Positions 44,887-54,105 of a stretch of DNA of 64,000 nucleotides are shown one piece after another. The stretch covers positions 372,001-436,000 of the forward strand of contig NZ_JAFBCY010000003.1 in NCBI RefSeq assembly GCF_016907975.1. Direction: 5' to 3'. The stretch is from Methylopila capsulata. Its GTDB lineage: Bacteria; Pseudomonadota; Alphaproteobacteria; Rhizobiales; Methylopilaceae. The translations under genes were made by a program, and so were the position numbers. Under the pieces are notes generated by a model. That model was given only the letters and a program-made list of their open reading frames with translations. It searched no databases and was not told the DNA's origin. Each line of letters starts with the position of its first letter. Positions within the stretch are counted from its first letter, which is position 1.

Positions 44887-44929
44887 GCCGCGCTCGCGCG
44901 AGCGACGCCGCGTCGGAGGGATCAGCGCC

Positions 44930-46243
44930 ATGAGCGTCAATGCGGGACGGGCCGCACGCCGGGAAGACGGGCGCTGGCTCAGCGCCGCCGTCCTGTCGGA
45001 ACAGGCGGTCGTCTGGCTGCTCAGCTCGATCGCGTTCCTCAACGCCCTCGGCTCGATCATCGTGTTTCCGCTCGGACCGTTCTTCGCGCACGATCTCGGC
45101 ACGGCGGCGCAGGACGTTGGCTTCGCGAGCGCCAGTTACTCGCTCGCCGCCGCCGCCGGCGGGCTCGGCGCCTCCTTCGTGCTCGACCGCTTCGACCGAC
45201 GCGCGGCCCTGCTCACGGTGATGACCGGGTTCCTCGCCGCCACCGCCCTCTCCGGATTCGCGCCGGATTTCGGAACGCTGGTCGCGACCCGCGCTCTCGC
45301 CGGCCTGTTCGTTGGGCCGATGACAGGGCTGCTGCTCGCGATCGTCACCGACACCGTACCGCCCAACCGGCGCGGCGCGGCGGTCAGCAAGATGATCGGG
45401 GCCTATGGCGTGGCGCTCGTCTTCGGCGTGCCGGCGGGCGTCGCGATCGCCTCGGCCTTCGGCGGCTGGCGCTTCTGCTTCTTCGGCATCGCGCTCGTCG
45501 GCGTCCCCCTGTTCGTCGGCGTGTTGCGCCTGCTCGCGCCGCAGCGGGCGCACCTCGCCGCCCTCAAGCCCTGGCGGCTGAAGGAGCGCGCGCTCGATTT
45601 CTGGACCTTGCTGACTTCCAGCCCAAGCCTGCTGTCGTTCCTCCTGATCGGTAGCGCGTCCTACGCCGCGTTGCTGATTTCGCCGAACCTGCCGACCTAC
45701 CTGACGCACAATCTCGGTCTGCCGCGCGAGAAGCTTCAGGAGGTGTATTTCCTGGGCGGCGTCTTCACGCTCGTGGCGCTCCCCGTCACCGGCCGACTGA
45801 TCGACGTCGCTGGGGCGCGGCTGATGGCGATCGGCGTGGCCGTGATCATGACAGGCCTGCTCGCCGCGGCCTTTCTCACCAAGACTCCGCCGCTTCCGAA
45901 CGTGCTGCTGTTCGCGCTGATCGTCGTGTTCCAATTGATCCGCAGCACGATCAACCAGGCCTGGGTGACGCGCGTGCCGGCGATCGAGGAGCGCGCGGCG
46001 TTCCAGACCCTGATCGCCGTCGCGACCAATCTGGCGCAGGCGGGGGGCGCCGCAACCGCCCCGGCGCTGCTCGCCCAGAGCGCCGACGGCCGGCTGGACG
46101 GGATGGAACTGATCGCCGCGATCGCGATCGCATCGGCCTGGGCCGCACCGCTGCTGCTGGCGGCGCTCGACCGGCTGCTCGCCTCCCGCATCCGGACGCC
46201 GAGCCTTGGCGACCGCCTCAGCCCGCCCGTCATCGACGTCTGA
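44930..46243 (+). CDS. MFS transporter
   Basis: A 437-residue polytopic protein with twelve predicted transmembrane helices and MFS landmarks: LDRFDRRAALL in the loop between helices 2 and 3, RALAGLFVGPMTGLLLAIVT in helix 4-5 and a long central loop near residues 200-220 (LKPWRLKERALDFW). Sequence resembles drug:H+ antiporter-type or sugar-efflux MFS proteins, but the substrate cannot be assigned. It starts 43 bases after the aminotransferase and 14 bases before the FAD oxidoreductase, so it is part of the same operon and could import or export that pathway's metabolite. Confidence 0.88.
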   Translation: MSVNAGRAARREDGRWLSAAVLSEQAVVWLLSSIAFLNALGSIIVFPLGPFFAHDLGTAAQDVGFASASYSLAAAAGGLGASFVLDRFDRRAALLTVMTGFLAATALSGFAPDFGTLVATRALAGLFVGPMTGLLLAIVTDTVPPNRRGAAVSKMIGAYGVALVFGVPAGVAIASAFGGWRFCFFGIALVGVPLFVGVLRLLAPQRAHLAALKPWRLKERALDFWTLLTSSPSLLSFLLIGSASYAALLISPNLPTYLTHNLGLPREKLQEVYFLGGVFTLVALPVTGRLIDVAGARLMAIGVAVIMTGLLAAAFLTKTPPLPNVLLFALIVVFQLIRSTINQAWVTRVPAIEERAAFQTLIAVATNLAQAGGAATAPALLAQSADGRLDGMELIAAIAIASAWAAPLLLAALDRLLASRIRTPSLGDRLSPPVIDV

Positions 46244-46257
46244 CGAAGGAGAGACCG

Positions 46258-47595
46258 ATGCGCGATCATCTGTTCGAAGACGACGCCGCCTCGCTGCCGA
46301 GCGTTTACGCCGACGACGGAGAGACGCCGGACGCCATCCTCCACCGTCCGCTTCCGCAGGTGAGCGACGTCGCGATCATCGGCGCCGGGCTGACGGGGCT
46401 CTCGGCCGCGCTGCACCTCGCCGAACACGGCGCGTCGGTTGCGGTGATCGAGGCGAACGACGTCGGGTCCGGCGGCACCGGACGCAGCTTCGGCCAGGTG
46501 GTTCCCTACCTCAAGCTCGAGCCGGCCCACGCGGAGCGCCACTTCGGGCCCGAGGTCGGGGGCCGCCTGATCGCCGCGGCGGGCGGGGGACCGGACTATG
46601 TCTACGGTCTGATCGAGACGCATCGGATCTCCTGCGAGGCCGTGCGGAACGGCCTCCTCTTCGCGGCCCATACGCCGGAAGGGGCAGCGCGGCTCGCCGG
46701 ACGCGCCGCCTACTGGCGCGCCCGCGGGGCCGAGGTCGATCTGCTCGACCGCGCGGAAACGGCCGCGGCCGTCGGCGGCGGGAGCTACCCGGGGGCCCTG
46801 CTCGACCGCCGCGGCGGCACGCTCAACCCTCTCGCCTTCGCGCGGGGGCTCGCCCGCGCCGCGGCTGACGCCGGCGCCAGCATCGTCGTCGGGACGCCCG
46901 TCGAATCCGTCACCCCGCGCGCCGGCGGCTGGGAGGTCTCGACGGGCCGGGCCGCGACGATCGCAAAAGCCGTGTTGGTCTGCACCAACGCCTACCGGAA
47001 CGGGCTTGCGGGCCAGGCCGGCGACTGCGTGCAGCCGATCCGCGTGCATCAGGCGGTCAGCGCGGCCTTGCCCGCCGACCTTGCCGCGCGCGTGCTTCCC
47101 GGACGGCAGGCGTTGACCGACACGCGGCGCCTCCCCTCCGGACTGCGCGTCACCCGGAGCGGCCGGCTGATCGCGACCGTCGAGGGGCCGACCTTCGGCC
47201 ATGGCTCGGGCGGCGCGACAGGCTACGCCACCGAGCGGATCGCGCGCCTGTTTCCCTTCCTCCCGCCCATAAGCTGGGACGCGCGCTGGAGCGGCTGGAT
47301 CGACATGTCGCTCGACCAATATCCGCGGATCTACGAGGCGGCGCCGGGACTCTACGCCGGGCTCGGCCTCAGCGGCCGCGGCCTCGCGCTCGGGCCCATG
47401 CTCGGCCGCGACCTCGCCCGCAAGGCGCTCGGCGCCCAAGCGGACGACCTGGCCTTCCCGGTGTCGGACCCTCGCGATCATCGCTGGTTCAGGGGCGCGA
47501 GGGTCGCGATCAAGGGCGAGGTCTGGAAACGCAAGCTCTACGACCGCCTCGACGAGTGGCGGCAGCAAGGGCGGGACGAGCGCGCGGCCGCCTGA
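46258..47595 (+). CDS. FAD-dependent amine/amino-acid oxidoreductase (DAO family)
   Basis: A 445-residue flavoprotein of the DadA/PuuB-like DAO fold. The dinucleotide motif VAIIGAGLTGLSAALHLAE starts near residue 38; GSGGTGRSFGQVVPYLK corresponds to the ASGRNGGQ region of gamma-glutamylputrescine oxidase-like enzymes; the C-terminal FAD site reads GLYAGLGLSGRGLALGPMLG. Such enzymes oxidise secondary or primary amines or D-amino acids. The operon with an aminotransferase and 2-hydroxyacid reductase fits catabolism of an amino compound through a keto acid. Confidence 0.88.
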   Translation: MRDHLFEDDAASLPSVYADDGETPDAILHRPLPQVSDVAIIGAGLTGLSAALHLAEHGASVAVIEANDVGSGGTGRSFGQVVPYLKLEPAHAERHFGPEVGGRLIAAAGGGPDYVYGLIETHRISCEAVRNGLLFAAHTPEGAARLAGRAAYWRARGAEVDLLDRAETAAAVGGGSYPGALLDRRGGTLNPLAFARGLARAAADAGASIVVGTPVESVTPRAGGWEVSTGRAATIAKAVLVCTNAYRNGLAGQAGDCVQPIRVHQAVSAALPADLAARVLPGRQALTDTRRLPSGLRVTRSGRLIATVEGPTFGHGSGGATGYATERIARLFPFLPPISWDARWSGWIDMSLDQYPRIYEAAPGLYAGLGLSGRGLALGPMLGRDLARKALGAQADDLAFPVSDPRDHRWFRGARVAIKGEVWKRKLYDRLDEWRQQGRDERAAA

Positions 47596-47660
47596 CGGCC
47601 GAGGCGAGCGTCTTGCTTGCAGAACGGAACGACGCAGGTCCTTCGGAGAAAGTCATCACG

Positions 47661-48590
47661 ATGGCGATACTGACCTGGCTGCACACGGCTTACGGCGACG
47701 ACCTGATCAACGGCATCCGCTCGTCGCTTCCGGACGAGACGATCTATGAATGGCCGGGCGACGTCGCGCATAACGAAATCGACGTCGCGATCCTGTTTCG
47801 CATGCCGCCGGGGTTCCTGAAGCCGTTCCCGAACGTCAAGCTGATCTCGGCGACCGGCGCGGGCATCGACCACTATCTGCTCGACCCGGACTTTCCGCGA
47901 GACGTCCCGCTCGTGCGCGTCGTCGACCACGACTTCGCCGCGCGAATGGCCGACTACGTGCTGTGCTGGACGCTGTTCCATCACCGCGACGTGCCGCATT
48001 TCCTGAAGGCGCAGAAGGAGCGGCGCTGGGCCTACAAGATCATGCGCTCGGCCAGCGACGTCACGGTCGGCGTGATGGGGCTCGGCCAGATGGGTCGGCT
48101 CACCTGCGAGCGCCTGGCGTTTCTGGGCTACGACGTACGGGCCTGGTCGCGCAGCGAGCACCAGATCAAGGGCGTCAGGTGCTACGCCGGAAAGGACGCG
48201 CTTCCGGACTTCCTGCGCGACACGGAAATCCTTGTGAACCTTCTGCCGTTGACGGCGGAGACGCGCGGCATCCTCGGCAAGAAGACCTTCGACCGGATGC
48301 CGCACGGCGGCGTCCTGATCACCGCGGCGCGCGGCGGCCATCTGATCGAGAACGACGTGCTCGACGCGCTCGACTCCGGACGGCTCAGCGCCGCGACCAT
48401 CGACGCCTTCCCGGTCGAGCCGCTGCCCGAGACCCATCCGTTCTGGACGCATCCCAACGTCTACGTGACCCCGCACTGCTCGAGCACAGCGAGTTGCGCG
48501 ACGATCGTCGACACCTTCGCCGAGAACGTGCGGCGGTTCCGCTCCGGCGCGCCTCTGCTGAACGAAGTCGATCTCGCGGCCGGGTACTGA
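47661..48590 (+). CDS. Glyoxylate/hydroxypyruvate reductase A-like 2-hydroxyacid dehydrogenase
   Basis: A 309-residue D-isomer-specific 2-hydroxyacid dehydrogenase of the GhrA group. Features: NAD(P) motif VGVMGLGQMGRL, catalytic Arg in ITAARGGHLIENDVL, Glu in DAFPVEPLPETHPFW and His in VTPHCSSTAS. It reduces glyoxylate, hydroxypyruvate or a similar 2-keto acid. The frame is open 35 codons further upstream, but family homology starts at the ATG at 47661. Last gene of the aminotransferase operon, possibly reducing the keto acid produced by the aminotransferase or FAD oxidoreductase. Confidence 0.9.
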   Translation: MAILTWLHTAYGDDLINGIRSSLPDETIYEWPGDVAHNEIDVAILFRMPPGFLKPFPNVKLISATGAGIDHYLLDPDFPRDVPLVRVVDHDFAARMADYVLCWTLFHHRDVPHFLKAQKERRWAYKIMRSASDVTVGVMGLGQMGRLTCERLAFLGYDVRAWSRSEHQIKGVRCYAGKDALPDFLRDTEILVNLLPLTAETRGILGKKTFDRMPHGGVLITAARGGHLIENDVLDALDSGRLSAATIDAFPVEPLPETHPFWTHPNVYVTPHCSSTASCATIVDTFAENVRRFRSGAPLLNEVDLAAGY

Positions 48591-48723
48591 GCGATGACCC
48601 TCTCCGTGGCGGCGCCTCTCGCTTGGGCGCAGCCGCCGACGAAATGAACGCATCGTCCGGCCCGGCCGATCCGGCCCGCCAAGGTGGCGGGGCGAAAAGA
48701 CGGGACGAATGCTGCACTTAGAA

Positions 48724-48735
48724 TGAAACGTTTCA
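48724..48735. promoter_or_regulatory. Perfect LacI-type operator TGAAACGTTTCA
   Basis: A perfect 12-bp palindrome with the central CG characteristic of LacI/GalR operators, about 105 bases upstream of the substrate-binding protein start (48838) and following a TTAGAAT sequence that could be a -10 box. It shares its half-sites with 43571 and 54841. Confidence 0.65.
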
Positions 48736-48837
48736 CTTCAGGTCGTCCGCCGTCGACGCGCCGCGCGTCTGGCCCGGACTTTGCAACCAGCATTCCGCCG
48801 TTTGCGCCTGAACGATCTGCGACGCTGGAGATCACAG

Positions 48838-49869
48838 ATGGCATTCGAAACCACAGTGCATGCGGCGGTCAGGCGAAGCGGGCGGGCCGTTCTGGCCCTG
48901 GCGCTGGCCGTGACGCTCGGTCTCGGCGTGGACGCTCGGCCGGCGACGGCGGACGACGCGCCTCTCAAGAAGCTGGACTTCGCCGGATCCGTGACCTGGC
49001 TCGGCCAGATCCCCATTCTGGTCGCGATCGACAAGGGCTTCTTCAAGGAGCAGGGGCTCGACGTCGGCGTGCAGGTGATCCTGAACTCGTCCGATCGGGT
49101 GCGCGCGATCACGGCGGGCTCCGTCGCCTTCAGCAATCTTGGCCGCACCGCCGTGATCAGCGAAATGGCCCGGGGCAACAAGAGCTTCTACTACTTCGCG
49201 AACGTCGACGACTCGCCCGGCAACGAGGGGTGCTGGGCGCGCGCCGGCTTCGCGTCCCTCGGCGATCTCAAGGGCAAGAAGATCGCGGCCAACGCCTCCG
49301 CCGAGATCACCCTGGTCGGCCTCCTGAAGGAGGCGTCGATGACGACCAAGGACATCGAACTCGTCAACCTGCCGCCGAACGAGATGGTGGTCGCTCTCGC
49401 GAACAGCGACGTCGACGCCGCCTGCGTGTGGCGCCCGGTGCTCGACAAGCTGAAGACCGCAGCGCCCGACGGGAAGATGCTCGGCACCGACAAGGACACG
49501 GAGTCGTTCCGCACCTTCGGCACCATGTCGTCGCCCGACATCATGATCATCTCGAAGACGCTCGTCGACGAAGACCCGGAGTCCGCCCGCAAGATCGCCG
49601 TCGCGGTGATGAAGGGCGCCGACTTCGCGACGAAGGAGCCGGAGGAGACGGCCCGGACCGTCGCGCACTACTTCAAGCAGCCGCCCGACGCGGTGCTCGC
49701 CGGCATCAAGGACTTCAAATACTTCGGCGCCGTCGGTTGGCCCGATCATATCAAGCGCCACACCGAACAGATGAAGCGCCTCGCCGCCTACCTCGCCGAG
49801 GCCGGCAAGATCCCGGCGACCCCGGCGGTCGAGGAGTGGATGAACGTCAGTTTCATCCCCGCGCCCTGA
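48838..49869 (+). CDS. ABC transporter substrate-binding protein (SsuA/TauA/NMT1 type)
   Basis: A 343-residue exported protein. The N-terminal signal (about residues 10-40, VLALALAVTLGLGVDARPAT) precedes a two-lobed NMT1/SsuA-like domain: TWLGQIPILVAIDKGFFKEQ, SVAFSNLGRTAVISEM and NSDVDAACVWRPVLDKLK. Members bind sulfonates, nitrate, taurine, pyrimidine precursors or aromatic acids, so the ligand is open. GGAG at 48827-48830 marks the ATG at 48838. First gene of a six-gene operon whose other members are permease, ATPase and a GMC dehydrogenase complex; a perfect LacI-type operator lies upstream. Confidence 0.9.
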   Translation: MAFETTVHAAVRRSGRAVLALALAVTLGLGVDARPATADDAPLKKLDFAGSVTWLGQIPILVAIDKGFFKEQGLDVGVQVILNSSDRVRAITAGSVAFSNLGRTAVISEMARGNKSFYYFANVDDSPGNEGCWARAGFASLGDLKGKKIAANASAEITLVGLLKEASMTTKDIELVNLPPNEMVVALANSDVDAACVWRPVLDKLKTAAPDGKMLGTDKDTESFRTFGTMSSPDIMIISKTLVDEDPESARKIAVAVMKGADFATKEPEETARTVAHYFKQPPDAVLAGIKDFKYFGAVGWPDHIKRHTEQMKRLAAYLAEAGKIPATPAVEEWMNVSFIPAP

Positions 49870-49906
49870 CGCCGATCGAGCACACGCCTTCACGGAGAGC
49901 CGACGC

Positions 49907-50743
49907 ATGAACGCCGTACGCGCTATGACCCGATCCGTCGCGATCCCGCTGTTCGCCCTCGGCCGCCCGGGCGGGTGGTCCACCCGTGGGTCGATCCTGC
50001 TGCTGAACGTCCTCGGCGTCGCAGGCTTCCTGCTGCTGTGGCAGGTGGCGACGGCGGGAGGCTTCCTGTCGCCGCTGTTCCTGCCCTCGCCCGGCCAGGT
50101 GCTCAACGAGGCCACGCAGGTCGCGGCCACCGGCGAGCTCTGGCGCTCGATCGTGGACTCCTCGCGCCGCGTATTCTTCGGCTTCGCGCTCGCCGCGCTG
50201 TTCGCGGTGCCGCTCGGCGTGTTGATGGGACTGTGGGCGCCGGCGCGGGCCATTGTCGGCCCGTTCGTCTCGCTGCTGCGCCCTCTGCCCTCGATCACCT
50301 GGATTCCGCTGACGATGCTCTGGCTCGGCATCGGCGAGGCCCAGAAGATCGCGATCGTCTTCATGGGGACCTGGGTCTACATCCTGGTCTACACGGTCGA
50401 GAGCACGAAACGGGTCGACCCCTTGCTGATCAAGGCGGCGCGCAATCTCGGCGCGTCCGACCTTTCCGTGATGCGCGAGGTCATCCTGCCGGGCGCCCTC
50501 CCCGGCATTCTCGCCGGCCTCAAGGTCAGCCTCGCGATCTCCTGGTCCTGCGTGCTCTCGGCCGAGATGGTCGCGGCCCAGAGCGGCCTCGGCGCGCTGA
50601 TCTGGAACGCCAAGGACTGGAGCAACCTCGCGCTCGTTCTCGTCGGCATGGTCTGCATCTCGCTGACCGTCCTCGTCGCCGACCTCGCCGCCGGCGTGAT
50701 CGAGCGCCTGCTGCAGCCATGGGAACGGCACCGCCACGGCTGA
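49907..50743 (+). CDS. ABC transporter permease (SsuC/TauC type)
   Basis: A 278-residue inner-membrane protein with about six TM helices. The binding-protein-dependent transport signature is present: an FFGFALAALFAVPLGVLMG helix, the PSITWIPLTMLWLGIGEAQK region typical of SsuC/TauC/NrtB permeases, and the EAA loop LPGALPGILAGLKVSLAIS. It works with the preceding binding protein and the following ATPase in uptake of one organic anion. Confidence 0.92.
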   Translation: MNAVRAMTRSVAIPLFALGRPGGWSTRGSILLLNVLGVAGFLLLWQVATAGGFLSPLFLPSPGQVLNEATQVAATGELWRSIVDSSRRVFFGFALAALFAVPLGVLMGLWAPARAIVGPFVSLLRPLPSITWIPLTMLWLGIGEAQKIAIVFMGTWVYILVYTVESTKRVDPLLIKAARNLGASDLSVMREVILPGALPGILAGLKVSLAISWSCVLSAEMVAAQSGLGALIWNAKDWSNLALVLVGMVCISLTVLVADLAAGVIERLLQPWERHRHG

Positions 50744-50790
50744 CCCGAGCGGGACCGAACCGCGCCCCAAGAGACCGGAGATCACGACCG

Positions 50791-51585
50791 ATGCAAGCGA
50801 TCCTCGCCGCCGAGCACGTCACCAAGATCTATGCCGTCCACGCCAAAGAGACGACCGCCGTCCGCGACGTGTCGCTCGACATCCGCGAAGGCGAATTCGT
50901 CTGCCTGCTCGGCACCTCCGGCTGCGGCAAGTCGACGATGCTGAACCTGTTCGCGGGCTTCACCCAGCCCACCAACGGCCGCGTGCTGCTGCGCGGCCAG
51001 CCGATCACCAAGATCGAGCCCCGCTGCGGAATGGTGTTTCAGTCCTACGCGCTGTTCCCGTGGAAGACCGTGCGGCAGAACGTCGAGTTCGGGCCGAAGA
51101 TGCAGGGGCTTCCCGCCGCGCGGCAGCGGGAGCTCGCGGACCGCTACATCGCGATGGTGAAGCTGTCGGGCTTCGAGAACCATTACCCCGCGGAGCTTTC
51201 CGGCGGCATGCAGCAAAGGGTGACGCTGGCGCGCAGCCTCGCGGCCGACCCGGAAGTGCTGCTGATGGACGAGCCCTTCGCCGCGCTCGACGCCATGACG
51301 CGGCAGGTGATGCAGGAGGAGCTGCTCGCGATCCAGGAGGCGAGCGGCAAGACGGTGGTGTTCATCACCCACAACATCGACGAGGCGATCCTGCTGTCCG
51401 ACCGTATCGTGGTGATGGCCGCCAACCCCGGACGGGTGACGGCTGTGATCGAGAACCCGCTCAATCGGCCGCGCGACCTCGTGGCCCAGGCGACGCCCGC
51501 CTACGCCGCGCTCAAGAGCCGGATCTGGGACCTCGTGGTCGGCGACGTCCGCGGCGCCCTGGCGGGCCGCGCCGGCCGCGCCTGA
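50791..51585 (+). CDS. ABC transporter ATP-binding protein (SsuB/TauB type)
   Basis: A 264-residue ATPase: Walker A GTSGCGKST (41-49), Q-loop MVFQSYALFPWKTV, signature LSGGMQQRVTLARSL (about 136-150), Walker B VLLMDEPFAALDAMT and switch His in FITHNIDEAILL. The LFPWKTVRQNV and THNIDEA motifs identify the nitrate/sulfonate/taurine importer group. GGAG lies nine bases before the ATG. The dehydrogenase subunit gene follows after 25 bases. Confidence 0.93.
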   Translation: MQAILAAEHVTKIYAVHAKETTAVRDVSLDIREGEFVCLLGTSGCGKSTMLNLFAGFTQPTNGRVLLRGQPITKIEPRCGMVFQSYALFPWKTVRQNVEFGPKMQGLPAARQRELADRYIAMVKLSGFENHYPAELSGGMQQRVTLARSLAADPEVLLMDEPFAALDAMTRQVMQEELLAIQEASGKTVVFITHNIDEAILLSDRIVVMAANPGRVTAVIENPLNRPRDLVAQATPAYAALKSRIWDLVVGDVRGALAGRAGRA

Positions 51586-51610
51586 GCGTTCGGGAACGGG
51601 AGGAGACGCC

Positions 51611-52321
51611 ATGACGGACGAGGGCCTCGACAGACGCCGCTTCCTCGGCGCGATCGGCGCGGGCGCCGCGACGCTTGGAGCCGATGTCGCCGACGCCGCC
51701 GAACCGGCGCCCATCGCCGCCTCCCCCGCGGCCGACCCGGTCGCGCCCGCAGGCTACCAGTTCCTCAACCCCGACGAAGCCGCCTTCATGGAGGCCTTCG
51801 TCGACCACCTCATCCCCGCCGACGCCCTCAGCCCCTCGGGCACGGAGCTTGGCGTCGCGGTCTACGCCGACCGGCAGCTCGCCGGCGCGTGGGGCAAGGG
51901 CGCGCGGATGTATCTGCAGGGGCCGTGGCGCAAGGGAACGCCAAACCAGGGCTGGCAGTCGCCGATGGCCCCGGCGGATCTCGTGAAGGCGGGAATCGCC
52001 GCGCTCGACGCTCACTGCCGCCGGGTGGCGAAGCTCCCGTTCGAGCGACTTGCGCCCGACGCGCGCGAGGAGACTGTGGCCGCTTTGGCCCAGGGCAAGA
52101 TCGAGCTCGACGGCGTCCCTTCGAAGCTCCTGTTCGACACGCTCTACGCGCTCGCCACCGAGGGCCTGTTCGCCGACCCGATCTACGGCGGCAACCGCGA
52201 CAAGGCCGGATGGCGGTTGGTGGGCTTCCCCGGCGTCATCGCGACCCATGCCCAGGACATCGAGACCTACCGCGGCCGTCGCTACGAGGCCGAACCGATG
52301 AGCATCGCCGACATGTCGTGA
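51611..52321 (+). CDS. Gluconate 2-dehydrogenase subunit 3 family protein (Tat-exported)
   Basis: A 236-residue protein with a twin-arginine signal (DRRRFLGAIGAGAATLGA) and the subunit 3 domain: FLNPDEAAFMEAFVDHLIPA, then GARMYLQGPWRKGTPNQGWQ and a C-terminal DPIYGGNRDKAGWRLVGFPG. In gluconate, fructose and glucoside dehydrogenases this small subunit carries the Tat signal and escorts the folded FAD subunit across the membrane. The GMC subunit and a cytochrome follow directly, completing the three-subunit complex. Confidence 0.92.
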   Translation: MTDEGLDRRRFLGAIGAGAATLGADVADAAEPAPIAASPAADPVAPAGYQFLNPDEAAFMEAFVDHLIPADALSPSGTELGVAVYADRQLAGAWGKGARMYLQGPWRKGTPNQGWQSPMAPADLVKAGIAALDAHCRRVAKLPFERLAPDAREETVAALAQGKIELDGVPSKLLFDTLYALATEGLFADPIYGGNRDKAGWRLVGFPGVIATHAQDIETYRGRRYEAEPMSIADMS

Positions 52322-52332
52322 GGGAGACTGCG

Positions 52333-54105
52333 ATGGCGACCAAGCTGAAACCCGTCGACGTGGTCATCGTCGGCATGGGATGGACGGGCGGCATCCTCGC
52401 CAAGGAGCTGTCCGACGCCGGACTGACCGTGCTCGGCCTCGAGCGCGGCGTGAACCGCACCACCGAGCCGGACTTCTCGGTGCCGATGATCCGCGACGAG
52501 CTGCGCTACGCCATCCGGCACGAGCTCTACATGGACGTCAGCCGGGACACGCTGACATTTCGCAACGCCGCGCGCGAGACGGCGCTGCCCATGCGACGGC
52601 TGGGCTCCTTCCTGCCGGGCGAAGGGGTTGGAGGCGCAGGCCTGCACTGGAACGGCCAGACCTACCGGTTCTCGCCTTCCGACCACCGTTTGCGGACGCG
52701 GGTGACCGAGCGGTACGGCGAGACGTTCATCCCCGAGGGCATGCAGCTCGCGGACTGGCCGATGAGCTACGACGAGCTCGAGCCCTACTACGACAAGTTC
52801 GAGTACATGGCGGGCATATCCGGCCAGGCGGGCAACATCCGCGGCGAGACGGTCGAAGGCGGAAACCCGTTCGAGGGACCTCGCTCCCGCGGCTATCCCA
52901 ACCCGCCGCTGAAGGCCAGCCTTTCAGGCGTGATGTACGAGGCCGCCGCTCGCGAGCTTGGCTACCATCCCTTCCCGCGGCCCGCCGCCAACATGAGCCG
53001 CGCCTACGTCAACCCGGACGGCATGAGCCTCGGCGAGTGCCAGTATTGCGGGCACTGCGAGAACTTCGGCTGCGAAGCCAACGCCAAGGCGAGCCCGCAC
53101 ATCACGGTCATTCCGGCCGCGCAGAAGAACGCGAACTTCAGCCTACGCACCCAGGCCTGGGTCACGCGGGTCGACCTGCACCCCGACGGCAAGCGCGCCA
53201 AGGGCGTCACTTACACCGACGTGCGGACGGGCGAGGAGTTCGAGCAGCCGGCCGACATCGTCGCGCTGTGCGCCTACGGGCTCGGCAACGTCCATCTCAT
53301 GCTTCTGTCCGGCATCGGCGCGCCCTACGACCCCGAGACCGCGACCGGCGTCGTCGGCAAGGGCTACTGCTACCAGCTCACCTCGACGGTGCAGACCTTC
53401 TTCCAGGACAAGAACTTCAACCCGTTCATGGGCGCAGGCTCGCTCGGCGTGGTCGTCGACGATTTCAACGGCGATAACTTCGACCATGGGCCGCACGGCT
53501 TCATCGGAGGCGCGTCGATCATCAACGCCACCACCCATGGCCGACCGATCGCCTACCGGCCGCTGCCGCCCGGAACGCCGAAGTGGGGGTCCCAATGGAA
53601 AGCGGCGGCGGGCCATTGGTACGGGCGGGCGGCGAGCATCGGCACGCAGGGCTCCAACATGGCGAGCCGTGGCAACTATCTCAGTCTCGACCCGACCTAT
53701 CGCAACGCTTTCGGTCAGCCGCTGCTGCGCATGACCTACGACTTCACCGAGAACGACTTCAAGCAGTCCGCTTTCACGACCAGGATCGCCCACGACATCG
53801 GGCGGGCGATGGGGCCGACGCACATCAGCCCGCTCGCGCCGAAATCATCCAGCTATTCGATCGTGCCCTATCAGAGCACGCACAACACCGGCGGCGCGAT
53901 CACCGGCGACGACCCACGGACCAGCGCGGTGAACCGTTATCTGCAGAGCTGGGACGTGTCGAACCTGTTCGTGGTCGGGGCCTCCGCCTTTCCTCAGAAC
54001 GCGGGCTACAACCCCACCGGCGCGGTCGGCGCGCTAGCCTACTGGACCGCCGACGCCATCCGGAACCGATATGTTGCGGCCCCTGGACCGCTGGTGCCGG
54101 CATGA
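52333..54105 (+). CDS. GMC oxidoreductase, FAD catalytic subunit of a membrane dehydrogenase
   Basis: A 590-residue flavoprotein related to gluconate 2-dehydrogenase and FAD-glucose/fructose dehydrogenase large subunits. FAD motif VVIVGMGWTGGILAKEL near the start; four cysteines C236, C239, C242 and C247 (CQYCGHCENFGC) in the position where related enzymes hold a 3Fe-4S cluster; active-site His in STHNTGGAITG and Asn in AGYNPTGAVGAL. It has no signal of its own and would be carried by the Tat-bearing subunit encoded upstream. It oxidises a hydroxyl group of a polyol or sugar acid in the periplasm and passes electrons to the cytochrome, whose gene overlaps its stop (ATGA). Confidence 0.92.
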   Translation: MATKLKPVDVVIVGMGWTGGILAKELSDAGLTVLGLERGVNRTTEPDFSVPMIRDELRYAIRHELYMDVSRDTLTFRNAARETALPMRRLGSFLPGEGVGGAGLHWNGQTYRFSPSDHRLRTRVTERYGETFIPEGMQLADWPMSYDELEPYYDKFEYMAGISGQAGNIRGETVEGGNPFEGPRSRGYPNPPLKASLSGVMYEAAARELGYHPFPRPAANMSRAYVNPDGMSLGECQYCGHCENFGCEANAKASPHITVIPAAQKNANFSLRTQAWVTRVDLHPDGKRAKGVTYTDVRTGEEFEQPADIVALCAYGLGNVHLMLLSGIGAPYDPETATGVVGKGYCYQLTSTVQTFFQDKNFNPFMGAGSLGVVVDDFNGDNFDHGPHGFIGGASIINATTHGRPIAYRPLPPGTPKWGSQWKAAAGHWYGRAASIGTQGSNMASRGNYLSLDPTYRNAFGQPLLRMTYDFTENDFKQSAFTTRIAHDIGRAMGPTHISPLAPKSSSYSIVPYQSTHNTGGAITGDDPRTSAVNRYLQSWDVSNLFVVGASAFPQNAGYNPTGAVGALAYWTADAIRNRYVAAPGPLVPA